Assembly: GCA_019422005.1 (NCBI GenBank)
Contig: JAHZEF010000095.1
Span: forward strand, 495-8,810
Reading direction: 5' to 3'
Length of the DNA stretch: 8,316 bases
DNA from: Clostridiales bacterium
Lineage (GTDB): Bacteria; Bacillota; Clostridia; Oscillospirales; Oscillospiraceae
The position numbers and the translations under genes are program-made. Within the stretch, counting starts at the first letter, position 1. Every line of letters begins with the position of its first letter. This document shows, one piece after another, positions 6,051-8,316 of the stretch. Under the pieces are notes generated by a model. That model was not told where the DNA came from. It did not search any database and saw only the letters and a list, made by a program, of their open reading frames with translations.

Positions 6051-6169
6051 GATGTGTCTGGAACGAAATATGGCAAATATTTTATGCAATTTACTGAGAA
6101 TACAGATATTTAAGAACTATAGAAGATACCGATAGAAGGGGAAGCATTGCCAGAAAAAAGCTGTTTTAA

Positions 6170-6197
6170 TTGGCTGATACGAAACAAGAAGTATAAA
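6170..6197 (+). promoter_or_regulatory. Possible promoter of the methyltransferase gene
   Basis: -35 TTGGCT (6170-6175), 16-bp spacer, -10 TATAAA (6192-6197). It lies in the A+T-rich part of the 386-bp gap between the divergent SLH and methyltransferase genes. The predicted leader to the ATG is about 155 nt. Rightward and leftward promoters are about 120 bp apart and do not overlap. Confidence 0.5.
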
Positions 6198-6243
6198 AGT
6201 AAATTTTGTATGCAGAAGATTTTTCTGCTGCGGATCGGGAATT

Positions 6244-6255
6244 TATGATATCATA
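6244..6255. repeat. Perfect 12-bp palindrome in the methyltransferase leader
   Basis: TATGATATCATA is self-complementary and lies about 45 bp after the predicted transcription start of the methyltransferase gene. It could be a regulator site or chance. The rest of the leader (6256-6358) is G+C-rich, with no recognised riboswitch. An open frame through it (from 6206) is in frame with the methyltransferase but carries no family signal. Confidence 0.25.
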
Positions 6256-6358
6256 CACAGAGGAGTTCTGCGGCGCGGCTGCGGGCGCGGAAATTTCATA
6301 CAGGGAGAGCTGCGGGAACGGAAGCGGTTCCCGGGAAAACAGAGGAGGCAGCAATGCG

Positions 6359-6895
6359 ATGCAATGGATCAACAGTTATTCGTCTCCAATGGGGGAACTG
6401 CTTTTGGCGGCAGACGATGTGGGGCTGACCGGGCTCTGGTTTGCCGGGCAGAAATACTATGCCGCGCATTTGGAGCCGGCCCCGCAAAGGGTGGAGCTGC
6501 CGGTGTTTGACCGTACCAAACAATGGCTGGATCTCTACTTCAGCGGGCAGGAGCCGGATTTTATGCCGGAGCTTCATCTGATCGGGACGCCGTTTCAACG
6601 GGCGGTCTGGGAGATCCTGCGGCAGATCCCGTATGGGGAGACGACCACATACGGGGCGATTGCAAAGCGCCTGGCCGGGCAGGGGAAGGCCGGCGGCAAG
6701 GCCGCGCAGGCGGTCGGCGGGGCGGTGGGGCATAACCGGATTTCCGTGATTGTTCCCTGCCACCGTGTTGTCGGGTCGAACGGCAGCCTCACCGGTTATG
6801 CAGGGGGCATTGAGAAAAAAATACGGCTGCTGAGGCTGGAGCGGGTTGACATCGGAAGGTATTTTGTTCCGGAGACGGAAGCCGGGAAGCTGTAA
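6359..6895 (+). CDS. ogt: Methylated-DNA-[protein]-cysteine S-methyltransferase (Ogt/MGMT type)
   Basis: 178-residue suicide DNA-repair protein that transfers the methyl group from O6-methylguanine (and O4-methylthymine) to its own cysteine. The active site PCHRVVG is at 133-139 with C134 as acceptor, preceded by the conserved hinge stretch AVGGAVGHNRISVIV (N126). The helix-turn-helix that enters the minor groove is at 76-103 (GTPFQRAVWEILRQIPYGETTTYGAIAK). The N-terminal domain is short, as in Ogt, and there is no AraC-like Ada domain. I chose ATG 6359 over an upstream in-frame ATG at 6206 because AGAGGAGG lies 10 nt before it and the protein then has normal Ogt length. It is transcribed away from the SLH gene and toward the metal regulator, as a single-gene unit. 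Confidence 0.94.
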   Translation: MQWINSYSSPMGELLLAADDVGLTGLWFAGQKYYAAHLEPAPQRVELPVFDRTKQWLDLYFSGQEPDFMPELHLIGTPFQRAVWEILRQIPYGETTTYGAIAKRLAGQGKAGGKAAQAVGGAVGHNRISVIVPCHRVVGSNGSLTGYAGGIEKKIRLLRLERVDIGRYFVPETEAGKL

Positions 6896-6916
6896 TATCA
6901 CACTGATAACGGACTG

Positions 6917-6958
6917 ACAGGGCGTGCCGCAGAATGAAAATTCTGCAGCACGCCCTGT
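6917..6958. terminator. Terminator shared by the methyltransferase and metal-regulator genes
   Basis: Arms 6917-6935 and 6940-6958 pair over 19 positions with a single C-A mismatch (6928/6947) and a GAAA tetraloop. It lies between two convergent genes, 21 bases past the first stop codon. The T-runs after the stem are short on both sides (GTTT rightward), so termination efficiency is uncertain, but the position and stem length support the call. Confidence 0.75.
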
Positions 6959-6984
6959 TTCCATGCCGACGGACGGAGCGGGAT

Positions 6985-7461
6985 CTACAGTTTGGAACCA
7001 TGCGGCCTCCAGTGCAGGCGCTCGAGATCATCGGTCAATTGGGAGAGGCAATCCACCGTGCCGACCGTCAGAAAATGTTCGATCTTTTCTGCCTGCTCCA
7101 GCGCGTCGCCCTCCGGATTCAAAAGCGTCAGGAACCGGCGGATGACCTCATGCCGCCGGAGCAGATACGCACCGAGACTGCAGCCGCGTTCCGTCGGACG
7201 GATGCGGTCATAACGCCCGGCCTGGATATAACCGGCCTGCCGCAGCTGCTGGATCATTTTGGAAGCGGAAGAAGGACGGACGTGAAGCTGCTCCGCCAAT
7301 TCCCCCAGGCGGACGACGGAGGAACGCTGCAGCAAGCGGCAGATCATTTCCAGATAGTCTTCCATAGCGGGCGTCAGGCCTTCACCGGCCTCGTTCCGCT
7401 CATAACCTTTCATGGTATAAAACTGGTCGGACGTGTCCACAAACGTTTCCCCGCTTTCCAT
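6985..7461 (-). CDS. DtxR/MntR-family metal-dependent transcriptional regulator
   Basis: 158 residues from ATG 7461. The winged helix is at about 28-90 (AMEDYLEMI, then VRLGELAEQLHVRPSSASKMIQQL and GYIQAGRYDRIRPTERG). The metal-binding and dimerisation helices follow (LRRHEVIRRFL, EQAEKIEHFL). Aligned to Bacillus MntR, all six ligands are present: D35, E38, H104, E125, E128, H129. The D and second E at the MntR-specific positions, instead of the Met/Cys of DtxR/IdeR, suggest Mn2+ or mixed Mn2+/Fe2+ sensing. There is no C-terminal SH3 domain, again like MntR. The start is uncertain: TTG 7488 and GTG 7440 (with GGGGA 7 nt upstream) are alternatives, and ATG 7461 has no clear ribosome site. It likely represses metal uptake genes; feoAB is the obvious nearby candidate (inferred). 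Confidence 0.9.
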   Translation of the reverse strand: MESGETFVDTSDQFYTMKGYERNEAGEGLTPAMEDYLEMICRLLQRSSVVRLGELAEQLHVRPSSASKMIQQLRQAGYIQAGRYDRIRPTERGCSLGAYLLRRHEVIRRFLTLLNPEGDALEQAEKIEHFLTVGTVDCLSQLTDDLERLHWRPHGSKL

Positions 7462-7567
7462 GGAATCGCCGGATGGCTTTGTTATCAAACCTATGATCCG
7501 ATGCGGCGGTTATGCACCCGGGAATACAATTGTTTTTCTTTTGGGTGTGGGCAGCCGGGCAGAGACG

Positions 7568-7589
7568 GCCGGAGCCGGCGGGTTCCGGC
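7568..7589. repeat. G+C-rich inverted repeat between the metal regulator and terminase genes
   Basis: GCCGGAGCC and GGTTCCGGC can pair over 9 bp (one G-T wobble) around a GGCG loop. There is no T-tract on either side, so a classic terminator is unlikely. It lies in a 241-bp gap between divergent genes, in which I cannot identify a convincing promoter. A cis-acting or regulatory role is possible but unsupported. Confidence 0.3.
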
Positions 7590-7702
7590 AGCGGCGGGGA
7601 TACAACGGTAAACTGGTTTGGGAATACGGCGGCACGGCGGCGCTAGAATGGGGATGTGCCGATAAAGAAGGCATCGCCGCAGACAGGAAAGGAGGAATGA
7701 CA

Positions 7703-8092
7703 ATGGCGGAAGTTCGAAAACCAAACTACGGTGCACGGCGGCTGGAGGCCGAGATCGAACGGTATTTTGCAGAGCTGGAGAGTGATCCGACCAGGAGGGG
7801 AGGCCCCAGTGACCTTTTGGCCAGGCTGGGGCTGGATATGGAGTCGGCTGCGCGGCTTACAGGCGAGGACGGCCGATGCGGCCGGGCCATGCGGGCGGCT
7901 GCGACGCGGCTGCGGGCGCATCTGGAAACGTCGCCGGCCTGGGCGGGCAGCAACGGTTCCAAGGCCATGTTCCTGATCAAGCAGCGGCTGTGGGACGGGA
8001 GGTCGTATGCGGATAAGTGGGAGGACGGATCCGGCACTACGATTCACGTATTGTTTGGAAACGGCGCCGACACAGACGAGGCGTTTACGTGA
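7703..8092 (+). CDS. Probable phage terminase small subunit
   Basis: 129-residue soluble protein, placed directly before a large terminase gene. Small terminase subunits bind the packaging start site on phage DNA and pass it to the large subunit. The order of features fits clostridial phage small terminases: a basic N-terminus, helical regions with the LLARLGLDMESAARL stretch, a segment AMFLIKQRLWDGRSYADKW, and a short beta-like tail TIHVLFGNGADTDEAF. I recognise this layout but not a specific subfamily, so the call leans on the neighbour. ATG 7703 is chosen because AAAGGAGG ends 7 nt upstream; an in-frame ATG at 7697 lies too close to the ribosome site. Confidence 0.68.
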   Translation: MAEVRKPNYGARRLEAEIERYFAELESDPTRRGGPSDLLARLGLDMESAARLTGEDGRCGRAMRAAATRLRAHLETSPAWAGSNGSKAMFLIKQRLWDGRSYADKWEDGSGTTIHVLFGNGADTDEAFT

Positions 8093-8316
8093 CGCCGGAT
8101 GAAACGCGCAGCGCAGCAAAACGGCGGCGCCATGCGGAGGCTGCCGCCGAGATAAACCTGGGACGCCCGAATTCAGAGCCGCAGCGGAAATTCTTTGCAT
8201 CCAGGAAGCTTTATACCTGTTACGGCGGCGCCCGGGGCGGCGGAAAGAGCTGGGCGGTACGGACCAAGGCGGTGGGCGGCGCACTGCGGTGGCCGGGTAT
8301 CAAAATTCTGATTATC
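8089..8316 (+). CDS. Phage terminase large subunit, N-terminal part (cut by window end)
   Basis: First 76 residues of the DNA-packaging motor ATPase-nuclease. It starts with GTG at 8089, overlapping the small-subunit stop codon (GTGA, 4 bp), a sign of translational coupling. The stretch PNSEPQRKFFASRKLYTCYG leads into the Walker A motif GGARGGGKSW (about residues 46-55), characteristic of terminase large subunits; a basic helix and a hydrophobic strand (IKILII) follow. The Walker B motif and the nuclease domain lie beyond the window. The gene reads intact as far as it is seen, so this is the start of a packaging module rather than an obvious remnant. Confidence 0.9.
   Translation, partial: MTPDETRSAAKRRRHAEAAAEINLGRPNSEPQRKFFASRKLYTCYGGARGGGKSWAVRTKAVGGALRWPGIKILII

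Noticed and set aside
5973..6089. Longer SLH protein starting at ATG 6089
   Set aside because: The extension overlaps a good TTGACC-17-TAGAAT promoter and would bury the signal peptide.
6934..7611. 225-codon plus-strand open frame over the metal regulator
   Set aside because: It is antisense to a gene with complete DtxR-family motifs and begins inside a terminator hairpin.
7643..8284. Minus-strand open frame opposite the terminase genes
   Set aside because: The plus strand carries a Walker A terminase motif and a strong ribosome site; the minus frame is Arg/Pro-rich shadow.

Overview
The window looks like chromosome of a Gram-positive, Clostridia-type bacterium (an Oscillospiraceae-like gut anaerobe is my guess). 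The reasons are strong AGGAGG-type ribosome sites, consensus sigma-A promoters, an S-layer-homology (SLH) surface protein, a separate feoA followed by a clostridial-style feoB that begins MGLT, and an ImmR/ImmA-type immunity pair. I see no tRNA, rRNA, CRISPR array or insertion sequence.

Layout. (1) Positions 1-1470 are the immunity region of a temperate phage or integrative element. A leftward XRE-type gene runs off the left edge. A 490-bp control region follows, with two divergent promoters whose -35 boxes overlap and at least three, probably four, related 16-bp operators. A rightward repressor gene and an ImmA/IrrE metalloprotease gene come next, closed by a 19-bp perfect hairpin. (2) Positions 1528-3979 hold feoA-feoB, a ferrous-iron uptake operon, with an inverted repeat just upstream that could be a metal-regulator operator. 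(3) Positions 4031-6050 hold a leftward gene for a secreted SLH protein. It is clearly more AT-rich than its neighbours, has a good promoter, and its stop codon lies inside a bidirectional terminator shared with feoB. (4) Positions 6170-6958 hold an O6-methylguanine-DNA methyltransferase gene. Its terminator is shared with (5), a convergent DtxR/MntR-family metal-dependent regulator (6985-7461) that keeps all six MntR-type metal ligands. (6) From 7703 a phage packaging module starts: a probable small terminase subunit and, in a 4-bp GTGA overlap, the large terminase ATPase, cut by the right edge.

How the parts fit. About 6.2 kb of ordinary cellular genes (iron uptake, surface protein, DNA repair, metal regulator) sits between an immunity module at one end and a packaging module at the other, with no integrase visible. 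Possible explanations are two adjacent prophages, a rearranged prophage, or cellular cargo inside a mobile element; the window alone cannot decide. The most detailed new reading is the genetic switch at 446-616. The metal regulator and feoAB, about 5 kb apart, may form one regulatory circuit, but that is inference.
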